This document shows, piece after piece, positions 21,295 to 30,444 of a stretch of 64,000 nt of DNA. The notes beneath the pieces are model-generated. The model had not been told where the DNA came from. It saw nothing but the letters and a program-made list of their open reading frames with translations, and ran no database searches. How positions within the stretch are numbered: position 1 is the first letter of the stretch; each line of letters begins with the position of its first letter. The translations under genes and the position numbers were made by a program. Source of the DNA: Martinezella calliandrae (GTDB lineage: Bacteria; Pseudomonadota; Alphaproteobacteria; Rhizobiales; Rhizobiaceae); NCBI RefSeq assembly GCF_030272695.1, contig NZ_JARFYN010000007.1:124001-188000 (forward strand). The letters are read 5' to 3'.

Positions 21295-22317
21295 TCAGCT
21301 CTCCCTGGGCGATAAAGGATTGATCGAAGGCGTGGTGCGCGTGAGGCCCGTGCGCGGACGAGGCGGCTGCGGCTCGCCGTTGCCGTTGCCATTGCCATTG
21401 TCGCCGAAGACTTCGCGGGCGATGGCGCCGATGCCGCCCAGTGAACCGATAATGGAGCTGGCTTCCATCGGCATAAGCACGATCTTCGAATTGCTGGCGG
21501 AGCCGATCGCGCTCAAGGCTTCCGTGTACTTCTGCGCTATGAAGTAATTGATCGCCTGTACATTGCCCTCCGCAATGGCCTCAGACACCACGCGCGTCGC
21601 CTTGGCTTCTGCCTCGGCGAGGCGCTCGCGGGCCTCGGCATTGCGGAACGCTGCCTCGCGCTGGCCTTCAGCCTGGAGAACTGCAGCCTGCTTGGCGCCT
21701 TCGGCGCGCAGGATCTGTGCATTGCGCAAGCCTTCCGCTTCTAGAACCTGGGCGCGCTTTTCGCGCTCGGCCTTCATTTGCCGCGCCATGGCATCGACGA
21801 GATCCTTCGGCGGCTGGATGTCCTTGATTTCCACGCGAGTCACCTTGATGCCCCAGGGCTCGGCTGCTTCATCGACCACGCGTAGCAGCCGCTCGTTGAT
21901 GGCGTCGCGATTCGATAAGAGTTCGTCAAGATCCATCGAGCCCATGACGGAGCGGATGTTCGTCTTGGTGAGATTGAGGATCGCGGTTTCGAGATTGGTG
22001 ATCTGATAGGCAGCCTGAGCCGCATTCAGCACCTGGAAGAAGGCGACTGCATCCGCGGCGATGCTGGCATTGTCCTTGGTGATGACCTCCTGTGTCGGGA
22101 CGGCGAGGACCTGTTCCATCACATTCATGCGTGCGCCGATCGTCTCGATGAAGGGCACGATCAGGTTGAGCCCCGGCTCCAGCGTGCGGATATAGCGGCC
22201 GAAGCGCTGGACCGTGTAGCGATATCCCTGCGGCACGGTCTTGATCCCTGCAAACAGCACCAGGATGACCAAGACAACCAAGGCAACCACAACGATGCTG
22301 AACCCACCGATTACCAT
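21295..22317 (-). CDS. SPFH/Band 7 protein (stomatin/QmcA-like)
   Basis: This 340-residue protein is anchored by one N-terminal helix (GFSIVVVALVVLVILVLFAG). The SPFH domain (about 25-190) starts GIKTVPQGYRYTVQRFGRYI. A long Ala/Glu-rich coiled coil (about 190-255) mediates oligomerisation. The C-terminal tail has a GNGNGNGNG repeat and Pro/Arg-rich residues. It forms an operon with nfeD (one-base gap). Family knowledge places such pairs in membrane-protein quality control with FtsH-type proteases. Confidence 0.94.
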   Translation of the reverse strand: MVIGGFSIVVVALVVLVILVLFAGIKTVPQGYRYTVQRFGRYIRTLEPGLNLIVPFIETIGARMNVMEQVLAVPTQEVITKDNASIAADAVAFFQVLNAAQAAYQITNLETAILNLTKTNIRSVMGSMDLDELLSNRDAINERLLRVVDEAAEPWGIKVTRVEIKDIQPPKDLVDAMARQMKAEREKRAQVLEAEGLRNAQILRAEGAKQAAVLQAEGQREAAFRNAEARERLAEAEAKATRVVSEAIAEGNVQAINYFIAQKYTEALSAIGSASNSKIVLMPMEASSIIGSLGGIGAIAREVFGDNGNGNGNGEPQPPRPRTGLTRTTPSINPLSPRES

Positions 22318-22722
22318 AAAATCCTCCCTGGACGCTCCCGCACGACGCAGGGTTTACGTCACTTCAAAGACCTGCCACGATATCAGCCCATTCGGATGAA
22401 TAGGGCTGCGCAGCAGCTCAATCAGATGTGGTGGGTTAGCATGTTCTCGGCAAGGGCGGAATGGGTGGCGCCATCAGACCGTTTGCCCTGTTTCACGGCA
22501 TGAAATACGGGCGGAGACGTTAATTTGCCGGGCCGAATGGGCAGCTCCCGTCGCCCACTCGCCTGCGGAATAGATTCAGCCGAAGGTGACGGAGACACTC
22601 AATCTCGCGCAAGGTCTTGCACTGGGCATCCATCGTCATACCTTAAGGGTAGGAAAAGTATCCGGATTCTGCCGACGCGTAGCCTTCCCAGCCATCGCAT
22701 GGCGCATCACGAGGGTGAGACA
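22318..22722. other. 405-base divergent intergenic region
   Basis: It lies between the SPFH gene (minus) and the HtrA-like gene (plus). An open frame runs from 22525 into the HtrA-like gene but shows no family resemblance. No promoter, operator or RNA could be identified with confidence. Confidence 0.4.
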
Positions 22723-23631
22723 ATGAATATCGATAGGACTTTGCGGTCAATCGTGGCTGTACACGCTTCAATCCCGGAAGATGCCTTTACAGCCGGGGCG
22801 TTAGGGACGCGGCGGGAGGGCAGCGGTGTGGTCATCAGAGGCAATGGCCTGGTGCTCACGATCGGCTATCTTATCACCGAGGCCGACGAGGTCTGGGTGA
22901 CGACCAATGACGGTCATGTAGTTCCTGCTCATGCGCTTGCCTACGATCAGGAAACTGGTTTCGGCCTGGTCCAGGCGCTGGGTTCGCTTGGTGTTCCCGC
23001 CCTGGATTTCGGCGACGCGGCCAAGGCCGAGATCGGCGATCCGGTGGTGATTGCCGATGGGATCGGTCAATTCGTCCGCGCAAACATCGTGGCCAAACAG
23101 GAATTCGCTGGTTATTGGGAATACCTGCTGGACGAGGCGATCTTCGTCGCGCCCGCCCATCCTTCATGGGGCGGCGCCGCGCTCATCGATAGGGACGGCA
23201 AGCTTTTGGGTATCGGCTCGCTTCACCTGCAAATGGCTTCCCAAAACGAGGAAACTGCCGATATCAATATGGTTGTGCCGATCAATCTGCTGCCGCCTAT
23301 TCTTGATGATCTGCTCAACAGAGGCCAGGTCAACAAGCCGCCCAGACCCTGGCTCGGCGCTTTCTCGGCCGAGAGCAACGGCGAGGTCGTGGTCATGAGC
23401 GTGGCGGAAGGCGGTCCGGCTGCTCAGGCGGGCTTGCGTCGGGGCGACGTCATCTCCGAGATCCGAGATGGGGAAGTTGATAGTCTGGCAGATTTCTATC
23501 GCAAGGTGTGGGAAAGCGGCCCTGCCGGCGCGGAAATCCCCATGAGGATATTGCGCGACGGTCGCGAAGCATGGCTGCGCGTCAAATCGGCTGACCGCAA
23601 CAGTTTTCTTCGGAAACCGCAACTGCAGTGA
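22723..23631 (+). CDS. HtrA/DegP-like pseudoprotease with PDZ domain, catalytic triad absent
   Basis: This 302-residue protein has a trypsin-like S1C fold (about 1-200) and a PDZ domain (about 207-290, PRPWLGAFSAESNGEVVVMS). Aligned by eye with HtrA, the usual TNNHVV histidine position reads TIGYLI (Y49). The TDLAVL aspartate reads TGFGLV (G79). GNSGGPL reads SWGGAAL (no serine at position 150; the nearby S148 is out of register). All three catalytic residues therefore appear lost while the fold and PDZ remain. There is no signal peptide, so it is cytosolic, unlike DegP. The ATG at 22723 is preceded by GAGGGTGAG. A scaffold or sensor role is plausible but unproven. Confidence 0.85.
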   Translation: MNIDRTLRSIVAVHASIPEDAFTAGALGTRREGSGVVIRGNGLVLTIGYLITEADEVWVTTNDGHVVPAHALAYDQETGFGLVQALGSLGVPALDFGDAAKAEIGDPVVIADGIGQFVRANIVAKQEFAGYWEYLLDEAIFVAPAHPSWGGAALIDRDGKLLGIGSLHLQMASQNEETADINMVVPINLLPPILDDLLNRGQVNKPPRPWLGAFSAESNGEVVVMSVAEGGPAAQAGLRRGDVISEIRDGEVDSLADFYRKVWESGPAGAEIPMRILRDGREAWLRVKSADRNSFLRKPQLQ

Positions 23632-23660
23632 GGCCCGCGGGCGCATTGGAGCTTTGGGTG

Positions 23661-24686
23661 CTAAGCCCAGCCCAACAGCTCCCGGCGCACCACCTTTTCC
23701 AGCACACGCATGCCATCCTCACTGTCGTTCAGGCAGGGGATGTGCGTGAATTTCTCGCCGCCATTGTGGTGGAAGGATTCGGCGGCTTGTTCGGCGATTT
23801 CTTCGAGTGTTTCCAGGCAATCCGAGACGAAGCCGGGATTGAGGACGGCGATGCGCTTGGTGCCTTCCTTCGCGAGGCGTTCCACCGTTTTGTCGGTATA
23901 GGGCTGAAGCCATTCTTCCGGGCCGAAGCGGGATTGGAAGGTGACCATGAGCCTGTCTTCGGAAACCCCGAGCTTCTCGCGCAGCAATTGAGTGGTCTCG
24001 ATGCATTGGCCGTAATAAGGATCCCCCTTTTCGGAATAGGAAAGCGGAATACCGTGGAACGACGCAAGGATCTTTTCCGGTTGCCAGTCGAGCGTGGCGA
24101 GATGCCGGGCGACGGAGTTGGCGAGTGCCTCGATATAGGTGGGATCGGTATGATAGTCGGGCACGGTGCGCAGCGCCGGCTGCCAGCGCATGGCCATCAG
24201 TTTCTCGAAAGCCTTGTCATTGACAGTAGCGGTTGTCGCGGCCGCATATTGCGGATAGAGCGGAAACACCAGAATGCGGTCGCAGCCCTGATCCTTCAGC
24301 ACTTGGATGCGCTCGCCGATTGCGGGCTTGCCATAGCGCATCGCCCAATCGACGACAATGCCGGGCAAGTCCGTCAGCCGCTCGGCCATCAAATTTGACT
24401 GGTTGCGGGTATAGGTGCGCAGGAAACTTTCGTTCTTTTCCTTGTTCCAGATCGTCTCATAGGCCTTGCCAACCTTGCCGGGGCGGGTGTTGAGGACGAT
24501 GCCGAACAGGATCGGGTACCATTTCCACGCAGACCATTCGATGACCCGCTTGTCGGTCAGGAATTCACGTAGATAGCGGCGCATCGAGATGTAGTTGGTG
24601 CCGTCTGGCGTGCCGAGATTGACGAGAAGGACGCCGATCTTGCCGGATTTCTGTTGTGACTGGCCGGTCGGGGCTTCTGCGGTCAT
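23661..24686 (-). CDS. hemH: Ferrochelatase
   Basis: This 341-residue enzyme inserts ferrous iron into protoporphyrin IX, the last step of haem synthesis. The N-terminal IGVLLVNLGTPDG is the family signature. The catalytic histidine lies in SFHGIPLSYSEKGDPY and the second active-site region in FQSRFGPEEWLQPYTD. The frame extends 12 codons upstream of 24686, but MTAEAPTGQSQQKSGKIG is the more likely beginning. The gene is alone on its strand between the 5'-nucleotidase gene and the HtrA-like gene. Confidence 0.96.
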   Translation of the reverse strand: MTAEAPTGQSQQKSGKIGVLLVNLGTPDGTNYISMRRYLREFLTDKRVIEWSAWKWYPILFGIVLNTRPGKVGKAYETIWNKEKNESFLRTYTRNQSNLMAERLTDLPGIVVDWAMRYGKPAIGERIQVLKDQGCDRILVFPLYPQYAAATTATVNDKAFEKLMAMRWQPALRTVPDYHTDPTYIEALANSVARHLATLDWQPEKILASFHGIPLSYSEKGDPYYGQCIETTQLLREKLGVSEDRLMVTFQSRFGPEEWLQPYTDKTVERLAKEGTKRIAVLNPGFVSDCLETLEEIAEQAAESFHHNGGEKFTHIPCLNDSEDGMRVLEKVVRRELLGWA

Positions 24687-24785
24687 CGGTTGTATTCCTC
24701 TCAACGAAACGAAGCACCTCACATAGAAACAAAAGCCGGACCGGAAAAGCCCGGACCGGCCGACTTTTTGCGAGACAAATCGTCC

Positions 24786-26981
24786 TTACTTGGCCGGAAT
24801 CTTCAATTCACGGCCGATGGCAAGGTGGTGTGGCCTGAGATTGCGGTTGGCGGTTACGAGTCTGCGCCATCCATTGGCATCGCCGTAGTAGGTCCTGGCG
24901 ATGTCCCAAAGAGTATCTCCGGCGGCGATGACATGGGTGGTCGGCGGCGTTTTCGGCGGCTCGCTGGTCGGAGACGCCGGTGCTGTCGTCTCCGGTGCCG
25001 TTGTCGTGGTAGCAGGGGCCGTTGTCGTCGGCAATGTGGTGGTTGTTGCCGGAGGCGTCGCGCCGGGTGCTGTGGTCTGAGACGTTGAGGTGTCCGGTGT
25101 CGTGTTGGCGTCGGGTGTTGAAGCCGGCGCTGTCGTTGTCGTTGCTGGAGAGGTGGCGGCGGGAGCTGTTGCTGTCGGAGCGGTCGTCATGGCCGGTGGG
25201 GTAGCGGGTGTCGTCGTCTGAGCCGTTGACGTGGTGGGCGCGGAAGCAGCGGGAGCCGTTGCGGAGGGGGCTACGCCGGCGTCGGCCGCAGCCGGCGCGG
25301 GCTTCTGATCCGATGCTGCCGCCTTTTGTGCGTCAGCCGGTTTTGCCGCCTCCGGTTGGGTGTTGGCTGGGGTTCCACCGACTTGGGTCACGCGGCCATC
25401 CGTATAGGGCTTGTAGGGATTGTGCGCTGCCAGATAGTCGGCGACGACTGCTTCGAGGTCCGGGCCGAAATCATAGGCATTCTTGCCGTTCTGCGCGAAG
25501 ACGACGTAGCCGTCCCCACCGGCACGCATGTAATTGTTGCTGACGATGCCGTAGGTCTTGTTCGGATCAAGCGGCACGAACTCCGTGCCTTCCTGCACCA
25601 GGACTGAAACGACACGGCTCCCGGGTGGCTCTGATTTATCAAAAGTGTATTTGAGGCCAGCGACCTGCGGGAAACGGCCAGCGCCGTCCTCGATCTGGCT
25701 AAGGCCGTTTTCCAGTGCTGCCCTTATGTCAGCGCCGGTCAACTGGAAGGTGGCGACCGTGTTCTGGAACGGCAGAACGGTCAGCACGTCACCCATGGTG
25801 ACGTTGCCGCTGCCGATGGAGGCGCGCAGCCCGCCGCCGTTTTGAATGGCGATAGTGACGCCCTGATTTTTGGTGCGATCGAGCATGGCGTCGGCCACGA
25901 GATTGCCCATTGGGCATTCGGCTGCGCGGCAGACTTCGCGCGATCCATCGATCGGGTCGGTGGAGGAGCCGATGACCTTATGGCGCAGATCCTCGATGGG
26001 CTTGGCCATTTCCTGGATACGGGCTGATATCGCGGGGTCCGGTTTGACCGAAGAATCGAGCAGGATCGGATCGCCCCTGGCTTCCTTGACGACGCCGTTG
26101 TCATCGAAGGTGATGACGATATCGCCGAGATATTTGCTGTAGGAGGCAGCCTGGACGACCGGAACCTTATAGCCGGCCGGATTGTCGACCATCGTCGGAT
26201 AGGGGCCGGCGGCTTTCGGGTCGGTGTTCGACAGCAGCGTATGCGAATGGCCGCCGACGACGACATCGACGCCGGCGATCCTGGCGATCTTCTCGACATC
26301 GCGCGGATAACCGACATGGGTGAGCGCGATAATCTTGTTGACGCCCTGCGACTTCAGCCCGTCTACCTCGGCGCTGATGGCGGCGGCATCGTCGGTGATC
26401 TTGACGTGAGGGCCGGGCGAGGCGAGCTCGGGCGTCTCGGTCGTGACCGCGCCGACGATACCGATTTTCTGGCCGCCGATATCGAGCACGATGGATTTCT
26501 TAATGCGGTCGCCGATTTTCGATTGGTCGTCGACCACCAGATTGGCGGTGACGACGGGGAATTGCGCCTTGTCGAGGAAGCCGGCAAGCGGGCCTTCGCC
26601 ATCGTCAAACTCATGATTGCCGACGGTCATGGCGTCGATCTTCATATCGTTGAGGAATTCGACCTCGGCGGCGCCTTTGTAGGTGGTGTAGAACAGCGAG
26701 CCCTGGAAATTATCGCCGGCATCGAGCACTAGCACATTCTGGCCGGCAAGCGCGGCACGACGCTGGTCGATCGCCGTCTTCAGTCGCGCTACCCCGCCAA
26801 AGCATTCGTTCTTGGCTTCCTCGGCTGCGGAGCAGGTGGCGTCGAACTTGTTGATCGACTCTATGCGCGAATGCAAATCATTGAAGTGCAGGATGTTGAG
26901 CTGATAGTCCGCGAAGGCGGCGCTGCTGTTGAGCGCCAGAAGCGTGGCGGACAATAAACCCACTGCGAAGGGCTGCTTCAT
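24786..26981 (-). CDS. Periplasmic 5'-nucleotidase/metallophosphatase fused to a C-terminal LysM domain
   Basis: This 731-residue exported protein has a signal peptide ending near SSAAFA. The calcineurin-like metallophosphatase domain (about 27-320) has the metal motifs HFNDLHSR, DAGDNFQGS, GNHEFDDG and GGHSHTLL. The 5'-nucleotidase C-terminal domain (about 340-520) includes QNGGGLRASIGSG and NNYMRAGGDGYVVF. A 150-residue Thr/Ala/Pro low-complexity linker leads to one LysM module (about 683-729, AAGDTLWDIARTYYGDANGW). UshA-type enzymes degrade extracellular nucleotides; the LysM should hold this one to peptidoglycan. Confidence 0.92.
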   Translation of the reverse strand: MKQPFAVGLLSATLLALNSSAAFADYQLNILHFNDLHSRIESINKFDATCSAAEEAKNECFGGVARLKTAIDQRRAALAGQNVLVLDAGDNFQGSLFYTTYKGAAEVEFLNDMKIDAMTVGNHEFDDGEGPLAGFLDKAQFPVVTANLVVDDQSKIGDRIKKSIVLDIGGQKIGIVGAVTTETPELASPGPHVKITDDAAAISAEVDGLKSQGVNKIIALTHVGYPRDVEKIARIAGVDVVVGGHSHTLLSNTDPKAAGPYPTMVDNPAGYKVPVVQAASYSKYLGDIVITFDDNGVVKEARGDPILLDSSVKPDPAISARIQEMAKPIEDLRHKVIGSSTDPIDGSREVCRAAECPMGNLVADAMLDRTKNQGVTIAIQNGGGLRASIGSGNVTMGDVLTVLPFQNTVATFQLTGADIRAALENGLSQIEDGAGRFPQVAGLKYTFDKSEPPGSRVVSVLVQEGTEFVPLDPNKTYGIVSNNYMRAGGDGYVVFAQNGKNAYDFGPDLEAVVADYLAAHNPYKPYTDGRVTQVGGTPANTQPEAAKPADAQKAAASDQKPAPAAADAGVAPSATAPAASAPTTSTAQTTTPATPPAMTTAPTATAPAATSPATTTTAPASTPDANTTPDTSTSQTTAPGATPPATTTTLPTTTAPATTTTAPETTAPASPTSEPPKTPPTTHVIAAGDTLWDIARTYYGDANGWRRLVTANRNLRPHHLAIGRELKIPAK

Positions 26982-27391
26982 CTGTCTCTCCTGTTGGCCA
27001 TCACATTCCGGCCCGCCCGTGCCCTAAGGCGGTCCGCCACACAGATGTTTTCATCACGTTGGAGTGAGCGCAAGCAAAAGCTGTTGGCTTCATTAGGATT
27101 TTACAAAGGGGCCGAATATCCCGCCGGATCAGGCACATGCTTCGGTGGAAGCGGGACCATAGGTGTCCCGCAACCCGGCCGCGGCACTCCATCCGAGGAA
27201 GCAAAAGACGGGCAGGGCGATGATGAAAACGCCCATCGGCCCGTGGCAATCGAGCGCCGCAACGCCCCGCATCCTGTTGTCGCTATTGGCGGGGGAGAGC
27301 CAACGCCGGGAGGGCGAGCGGCAATCAGGCGGCGAGAACACCAGCGCCATCCTGCGCCTGGCGCCTATCCGTCTACGCCGCCTGTTTCAGC
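26982..27391. other. 410-base gap between omp10 and the nucleotidase gene
   Basis: Both flanking genes run on the minus strand. A 47-codon minus-strand frame (27272 to 27129) contains the hydrophobic run GVFIIALPVFCFLGWSAAAG and could encode a small membrane peptide, but it has a weak ribosome site and no recognised family. Nothing else was identified. Confidence 0.3.
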
Positions 27392-27763
27392 TTATCGGCG
27401 ATTGAGAGAAAACTGCTTCCCCGCATCGGAGGTGCAGTTGAGCTGGTAGGGGCTGATCAGGGCGCAGTTGATCTTGGACTGTGTCTTGCGCACCAGCGAG
27501 GTCATATTGATCTCGATCAGGCCGGGGGAAACGTTGGTATAGGTGCCCGAAGCCAGAACCGAGTTGCTGTCGGTCGTGTGAGTCGTGAACGTACCGGCCT
27601 GGAAGGTGGAAATGAGGCCGTTTGCATCGCTCCAATTGCCTTCCACTCCTTGCGGCTGCACGCTGGCGCGGGTGGCAGGCGGAGCCCTCGATCCGCCGAA
27701 ATCAACGCAGGCGGACAGCGCTGCCGCAGCGGCAATAAGAGCAAGGCTGGTTCTGATCTTCAT
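27392..27763 (-). CDS. omp10: Omp10-like outer-membrane lipoprotein
   Basis: This 123-residue lipoprotein resembles the Brucella/rhizobial Omp10 family. The signal peptide MKIRTSLALIAAAAALSAC ends in a lipobox with the lipidated cysteine at position 19. The mature part carries the conserved VEGNWSDANGLISTFQAGTF and the two-cysteine segment INCALISPYQLNCTSDAG. GGAGA precedes the ATG at 27763; the frame extends further upstream but without a signal peptide. In Brucella the protein is surface exposed. Confidence 0.88.
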   Translation of the reverse strand: MKIRTSLALIAAAAALSACVDFGGSRAPPATRASVQPQGVEGNWSDANGLISTFQAGTFTTHTTDSNSVLASGTYTNVSPGLIEINMTSLVRKTQSKINCALISPYQLNCTSDAGKQFSLNRR

Positions 27764-27885
27764 AAATGTCTCCCGCGATTGAAGGCGGACTTGTGTCGTG
27801 TTGGTTGCGAGAAACATGGCGCGGCCATCTGTTGAAAGCAAGGCTCCAGAATCTATCACCTTGATTTATCCGGCGAGCGTAACAA

Positions 27886-27914
27886 AAATGCCCGCACAGC
27901 CTGTGCGGGCATTT
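27886..27914 (-). terminator. Terminator downstream of homospermidine synthase gene
   Basis: A 29-base nearly perfect palindrome (AAATGCCCGCACAG and its complement) is followed on the minus strand by T-runs. It lies 30 bases after the hss stop and before the omp10 promoter region. Confidence 0.85.
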
Positions 27915-27944
27915 CAATCTTCGACTTTTCAAATGATCCGTCGA

Positions 27945-29396
27945 TCAACGAACCAGGATGTTCTTGAACTGCCACGGATCCTTGGTGTCGATGTCTTCAG
28001 GGAACAGGCCCGGGCGGCCATCAAGCGGCGTCCAATCGGTGTAGTGGCCTTCAACCGGGCCGAGATAGGGCAGCTGCACTTCGAGGCAGCGCTTGTAGTC
28101 GACTTCGTCGGCTTCGACGATGCCTGCGGTCGGATTCTCCAAGGCCCAGACCATGCCGGCGAGCACAGCCGAGGTCACCTGCAGGCCAGTTGCATTCTGG
28201 TAGGGGGCGATGCGGCGGGTCTCATCGAGAGACAGACGCGAGCCGTACCAATAGGCGTTCTTGGCGTGGCCATAGAGCAGCACGCCGAGTTCGTCGATGC
28301 CGTCCTCAAGCTCGTCCTCATCGAGGACGTGATGGACCGGCTGCGCCGTGCCGCCGTTGCCGAACATTTCATGCAGCGAGAGCACGGCATCATTGGCCGG
28401 ATGATAGGCATAATGGCAGGTCGGGCGGAAGGTGACTTCGCCGTCCTTGTCGCGGACGGTGAAATAGTCGGCGATCGAGATCGACTCGTTGTGCGTGACG
28501 AGGAAGCCGTACTGCGGGCCAGGCGTCGGGCACCATGTGCGGACGCGGGTGTTGGCGCCCGGCTGTTCCAGATAGATTGCGGCCTGGCAGCCCTTCTTGT
28601 GCTTCTTGGCGTTCTTCGGCATCCATTCTTCGTGGGTGCCCCAGCCGAGTTCGGCCGGCTGCAGACCTTCGGAAATGAAGCCTTCGACGGACCAGGTGTT
28701 CCAGAACACGTTCAACGGCTTCGGATGCTTGGTGCGCTGCGTGTCGCGCTCTGCGATGTGGATGCCCTTGACGCCGACCTTCTTCATCAGCTTGGCCCAG
28801 CCTTCGCGGTCATGCTGATCGGGCTCTTCGAATTTGAGGCCGAAGTCGTTGGCGAGATTGACGAGCGCCTGCTTGACGAACCACGACACCATGCCCGGGT
28901 TTGCGCCGCAGGTAGAAACCGCCGTCGCGCCGCCGGGGTTCTTTGCCTTTTCCTTGCGCACGGTCTCACGCAGCGCATAGTTGGTGCGGTCAGCGTTCTT
29001 CATGTTTTTGTCGAAATAGAAGCCGAGCCAGGGTTCGACCACGGTGTCGATGTAAAGCACATCGTGCTTGCGGCAGAACTTGATGAGATCGAGCGACGAG
29101 GTGTCGACCGAAAGGTTGACGCAGAAACCCTGACCGCTGCCTTCCGTCAAGAGCGGCAGCAAGAGGTCTTTGTAGTTGTCCTTGGTGACATATTCCTGGA
29201 TGTAGCGGACCCCGTGCTTCTCGAGGATCGCCAAGTGGGCGGCGTCCAATTGCGGATCGATGACGACCATCCGGCTCTTGTCGAATTTGAAGTGGCGCTC
29301 GATCAGGGGCAGGGTGCCACGGCCGATGGAGCCAAAGCCGATCATCACGATCGGACCGGTAATTTCGGCATATACCGGATAGTTCTGTTCCGTCAT
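27945..29396 (-). CDS. hss: Homospermidine synthase
   Basis: This 483-residue NAD-dependent enzyme makes sym-homospermidine from putrescine units, the main polyamine of many rhizobia. The Rossmann segment is GPIVMIGFGSIGRGTLPLIE. Further conserved stretches include VNLSVDTSSLDLIKFCRKHD, VSTCGANPGMVSWFVKQAL and the C-terminal MVWALENPTAGIVEADEVDY. The ATG at 29396 is preceded by AAGGAG; a 16-codon upstream extension of the frame lacks support. The gene is monocistronic with its own terminator. Confidence 0.95.
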   Translation of the reverse strand: MTEQNYPVYAEITGPIVMIGFGSIGRGTLPLIERHFKFDKSRMVVIDPQLDAAHLAILEKHGVRYIQEYVTKDNYKDLLLPLLTEGSGQGFCVNLSVDTSSLDLIKFCRKHDVLYIDTVVEPWLGFYFDKNMKNADRTNYALRETVRKEKAKNPGGATAVSTCGANPGMVSWFVKQALVNLANDFGLKFEEPDQHDREGWAKLMKKVGVKGIHIAERDTQRTKHPKPLNVFWNTWSVEGFISEGLQPAELGWGTHEEWMPKNAKKHKKGCQAAIYLEQPGANTRVRTWCPTPGPQYGFLVTHNESISIADYFTVRDKDGEVTFRPTCHYAYHPANDAVLSLHEMFGNGGTAQPVHHVLDEDELEDGIDELGVLLYGHAKNAYWYGSRLSLDETRRIAPYQNATGLQVTSAVLAGMVWALENPTAGIVEADEVDYKRCLEVQLPYLGPVEGHYTDWTPLDGRPGLFPEDIDTKDPWQFKNILVR

Positions 29397-29471
29397 TCTT
29401 TTCTCCTTCGAAAGGCAGGACGCCGTTCGGCCTGTGAAATTCAATCAATATTTGCGCGAAAATGCGATTTG

Positions 29472-29513
29472 AACGGCTCTAACCATAAATTGATGTCACA
29501 ATAAAGAGCCGTT
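29472..29513 (-). other. Inverted repeat upstream of hss and downstream of DUF3445 gene
   Basis: AACGGCTCT (29472-29480) and AGAGCCGTT (29505-29513) are perfect 9-base inverted arms 24 bases apart. They may form the end of the pab operon transcript or an hss operator. Confidence 0.4.
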
Positions 29514-29532
29514 CCGGGTTATCGGGCAAATG

Positions 29533-30435
29533 TCAAGCGTGGGAAGTAGCTTCTGCCAGCATTCGCAATTGCCTCACCAGCTCCGCTTTCTGATGAACCA
29601 GACCTTTATAGGCTCCTTGCGATTCGTCCAACGCATCCAATTGCGCGGCGAAGCTCGATGCCAGCTCCGAGGCTTTGGGATGGTTCGCGATCGCGGCAAT
29701 CGGGTCGACGTAGATGCGGATGGTAAAGAGGATATCGCCCGATACCGGAAGCTTGCGCAATGTTTGTCGCTCGATGCGCGCGAAGCGTTCATCGAGCGTA
29801 AAGGCCTCGCCGGCCTTTGGCCGGACAGGCGGAAACGGCAGATGGAGATTGCTGCTGGCGCCGACGGACCAGTTGAACCGCTCGACCGGCTGCGTCACCT
29901 GAAGATTGTCGAAGATGCGGTTAATGAGCACGGCATTGCGGGTTCCGTCGCCGAAGCCGGGCACATCGCCATGAATGGCCTGCATAGGCCGTCCGAATTT
30001 CTCGACAAGGGACCATGATGAGGGAAATGCGACGTGGCCGGCAACGAGATGCCAGCCGTCCGCCTTGCGCCGCATGATCACGAGATCATCGGCAACGAGC
30101 GAGCCGGCCTTCAGAAGCGGCGGCAGGCTTGGATCGGCAAGATCGACGGAGTGCCCCGCGGCGGAGACGATGTCGCCTTCGCGGCGATGGGTGCCGGGAT
30201 GCTGCTGGCAAAGATATCCAGCAAGGAGATCGAGCGCCTCCTGCTGCGTGTCCTGCGTGTCGTCCTCGGCAACGAAAATTTCGTTGAGACGAATGCTGGA
30301 AAGGCGCTTTTTTTCATTAAGATAGAGCTCGAGATCGGCATCGGGTTCGATCCAACGGACAAGGTCTAGCGAAGCTAGGCCGATGGTGAAGGGCTTGGCG
30401 GAGCCGTCATAGGGTGTGTGAATCAGTTGTGTCAT
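29533..30435 (-). CDS. DUF3445 protein (haem-dependent oxidative N-demethylase-like)
   Basis: This 300-residue protein belongs to DUF3445, whose characterised members are haem-dependent oxidative N-demethylases with a PAS-like fold. Visible family stretches are SLVADDLVIMRRKADGWHLV, AGHVAFPSSWSLVEKFGRPM and the arginine-rich RIERQTLRKLPVSGDILFTI. The substrate in rhizobia is not known. It is the last gene of a compact unit pabB-pabC-yciI-DUF4440-DUF3445, with nine bases to the preceding stop. Confidence 0.85.
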   Translation of the reverse strand: MTQLIHTPYDGSAKPFTIGLASLDLVRWIEPDADLELYLNEKKRLSSIRLNEIFVAEDDTQDTQQEALDLLAGYLCQQHPGTHRREGDIVSAAGHSVDLADPSLPPLLKAGSLVADDLVIMRRKADGWHLVAGHVAFPSSWSLVEKFGRPMQAIHGDVPGFGDGTRNAVLINRIFDNLQVTQPVERFNWSVGASSNLHLPFPPVRPKAGEAFTLDERFARIERQTLRKLPVSGDILFTIRIYVDPIAAIANHPKASELASSFAAQLDALDESQGAYKGLVHQKAELVRQLRMLAEATSHA

Positions 30436-30444
30436 GGAAAGAGC

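Noticed and set aside
22525..22722. 66-codon N-terminal extension of the HtrA-like protein as a signal peptide
   Set aside because: The extension is polar and arginine-rich with no hydrophobic core, and the ATG at 22723 has a good ribosome site.
27798..29504. 568-codon plus-strand open frame opposite homospermidine synthase
   Set aside because: It is antisense to a clear enzyme gene, has no recognisable domain and reflects high-GC third-position bias.
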